Position numbers and translations under genes: made by a program
In this document: one piece after another, positions 4,933 through 5,703 of the stretch
How the letters are laid out: every line of letters starts with the position of its first letter
Numbering within the stretch: position 1 is the first letter of the stretch
Notes under the pieces: model-generated
What the model was told of the DNA's origin: nothing
What the model saw: the letters and a program-made list of their open reading frames with translations, nothing else
Databases searched by the model: none
Assembly: GCA_002390155.1 (NCBI GenBank)
Contig: DGOS01000122.1
Location: 1-5,703 of the forward strand
Length of the DNA stretch: 5,703 nt
DNA from: Hyphomicrobiaceae bacterium UBA4460
Lineage (GTDB): Bacteria; Pseudomonadota; Alphaproteobacteria; Rhizobiales; Methyloligellaceae
Reading direction: 5' to 3'

Positions 4933-4964
4933 AAAGAAGCCTGCCGCGGTGCTATTCCGGCTTC
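4931..4964 (-). terminator. Terminator of the 129-aa gene, overlapping its end
   Basis: On the minus strand GAAGCC (plus 4959-4964, still inside the coding region) pairs with GGCTTC (plus 4936-4941) and is followed directly by five T residues (plus 4931-4935). The loop of 17 bases is large. The T-run overlaps the stop codon of the converging 98-aa gene. Confidence 0.5.
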
Positions 4965-5341
4965 GGCTTACAGGGAATCGCGTCCGCGAAGCACTTCGAG
5001 TAGAGCCCCTGCACGGCGCAGCTGAGATTTGAGTCCTTCGCCATATCCCATGTGGCTTCGGGATAGATGGCGTGGGCCTTTTCCAGCCAGCCGTTGATCG
5101 CCGCTTCCTCGGCGTCGTCGCGGTCCGCCGTGAAGCCCGGACCGCTGCCGGACAGCATTTCGGTGCCGCAGTCCAGATTGGCCGATGCGGCCGCCTCTTC
5201 GCCCGGCTTCGGCACGGACAGGTCAAACGCGTCTTGCGCCCGGCCATCCTGGGCAAGCGTCGGGACTCCAAGCGCCAGAACAGCAGCCGTCAGAACAAGG
5301 CGCAAGGCAACGACGCGGTGGGTGAAGGCGAAATTCGGCAT
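4952..5341 (-). CDS. Exported 129-aa four-cysteine protein, hypothetical
   Basis: The start at 5339-5341 is chosen because a GGGAGGGAG site lies about 10 bases upstream and a classic signal peptide follows (residues 9-30, VVALRLVLTAAVLALGVPTLA). An upstream ATG at 5422 would add 27 charged residues ahead of the signal and is rejected. The mature part has four cysteines, C58, C108, C117 and C124. Residues 78-124 run as a helical segment AEEAAINGWLEKAHAIYPEA, then TWDMAKDSNLSC and a closing SKCFADAIPC. This A--W---A---Y--A-W--A----SC---C---A-PC pattern resembles small periplasmic proteins common in Rhizobiales, whose function is unknown; the link is by memory. The gene converges with the other cysteine-bearing exported gene, with 19 bases between the two stop codons. 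Confidence 0.75.
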   Translation of the reverse strand: MPNFAFTHRVVALRLVLTAAVLALGVPTLAQDGRAQDAFDLSVPKPGEEAAASANLDCGTEMLSGSGPGFTADRDDAEEAAINGWLEKAHAIYPEATWDMAKDSNLSCAVQGLYSKCFADAIPCKPKPE

Positions 5342-5703
5342 CGCGTAAAGGCTCCCTCCCAAATATTCCCTTTCAAGGGTGTTCTCTTTGTCGGCCCCTC
5401 GTTTGCGGGGGAGTCTTAGCACAGACTATCCGTGAGGCTGAATACGCTGCCGCGCCGGAAATGCTGGCAGAAGGCTTGCCGGCTGAGCAGGCCCTGCTCC
5501 CTGTCCATGATGCTGCCTTGGTTTGCGCCGACACTCCGCCCGATGTGCCCCTCCGCCGCGCCAGGGAACCGGCGAGGGTGCGCGTTCCTTCCGGCCTTAA
5601 CCTTTGACCGGCCTCTCGGTACAAGGGCCCACCGGAAGGGACTAGGTTGAAAGAGGACGGCCGGGAGCGGCGGGGCCTTCAGGGTCCGCGCCGTTAGATT
5701 CGT
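5342..5703. other. Right-end region without a convincing gene
   Basis: The first part holds the leader of the 129-aa gene and a near-palindrome CCCTTTCAAGGG (5368-5379). The best reading frame is plus, open from 5383 to TGA at 5605-5607, with one ATG at 5461. It encodes a fairly ordinary stretch (MLAEGLPAEQALLPVHDAAL and on) of 48 residues but has no good ribosome binding site. Other frames are arginine- and serine-rich shadows. No promoter, terminator or RNA gene is visible in the last 95 bases. Confidence 0.6.

Noticed and set aside
5368..5379. CCCTTTCAAGGG near-palindrome upstream of the 129-aa gene
   Set aside because: Only five bases per arm, and no promoter could be placed around it, so an operator call is not supported.
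5461..5607. 48-codon plus ORF near the right end
   Set aside because: Amino-acid composition is ordinary, but there is no proper Shine-Dalgarno site and no recognised family; too short to call on composition.

Overview
The window is GC-rich and its codons strongly favour G or C at the third position. Several genes have purine-rich Shine-Dalgarno sites. The recognisable families (DUF3604, CRTAC1/ASPIC-UnbV, an autotransporter barrel fragment) and a palindromic intergenic repeat whose translation resembles spurious ORFs of Bradyrhizobium-like genomes suggest an alphaproteobacterium, probably Hyphomicrobiales. That placement is inference; there is no rRNA or other marker gene here.

Layout. 1-375 is the C-terminal end of a DUF3604 protein, closed by a clear Rho-independent terminator (402-427). 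428-779 has no gene but carries two imperfect copies of a 24-bp hairpin repeat and a third, compound hairpin. 780-2348 is the only large complete gene: a membrane-anchored or exported beta-propeller of the CRTAC1 type, with seven calcium-binding-like DxDxDG loops and a C-terminal ASPIC/UnbV domain. Behind it, on the minus strand, lies gene debris (about 2357-2626): the nucleotide-binding N-terminus of a short-chain dehydrogenase fused in frame to a piece of an autotransporter beta-barrel.

From 2.8 to 5.4 kb the window is an island of very small genes: a 66-aa two-helix membrane protein (minus) with an in-frame upstream helix-turn-helix extension, a 54-aa membrane protein (plus), a 71-aa soluble protein (minus) with its own sigma70-like promoter, a 47-aa arginine-rich ORF (plus), a 98-aa exported protein with eight cysteines in a WAP-like spacing (plus), and a 129-aa exported four-cysteine protein (minus). 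The last two converge with 19 bp between their stop codons. The regulatory DNA between them is rich: a 14-bp perfect palindrome lies within a likely promoter at 3342-3370, and a TTGACA promoter overlapping a 15-bp palindrome (3687-3715) is followed by a hairpin with a U-rich tail, so it could express a small RNA of about 80 nt or be an orphan promoter.

No shared pathway links these genes. The left part looks like ordinary chromosome with decayed insertions and gene remnants. The right part is mostly lineage-restricted envelope and secreted small proteins of unknown function. The last 360 bases contain no convincing gene.
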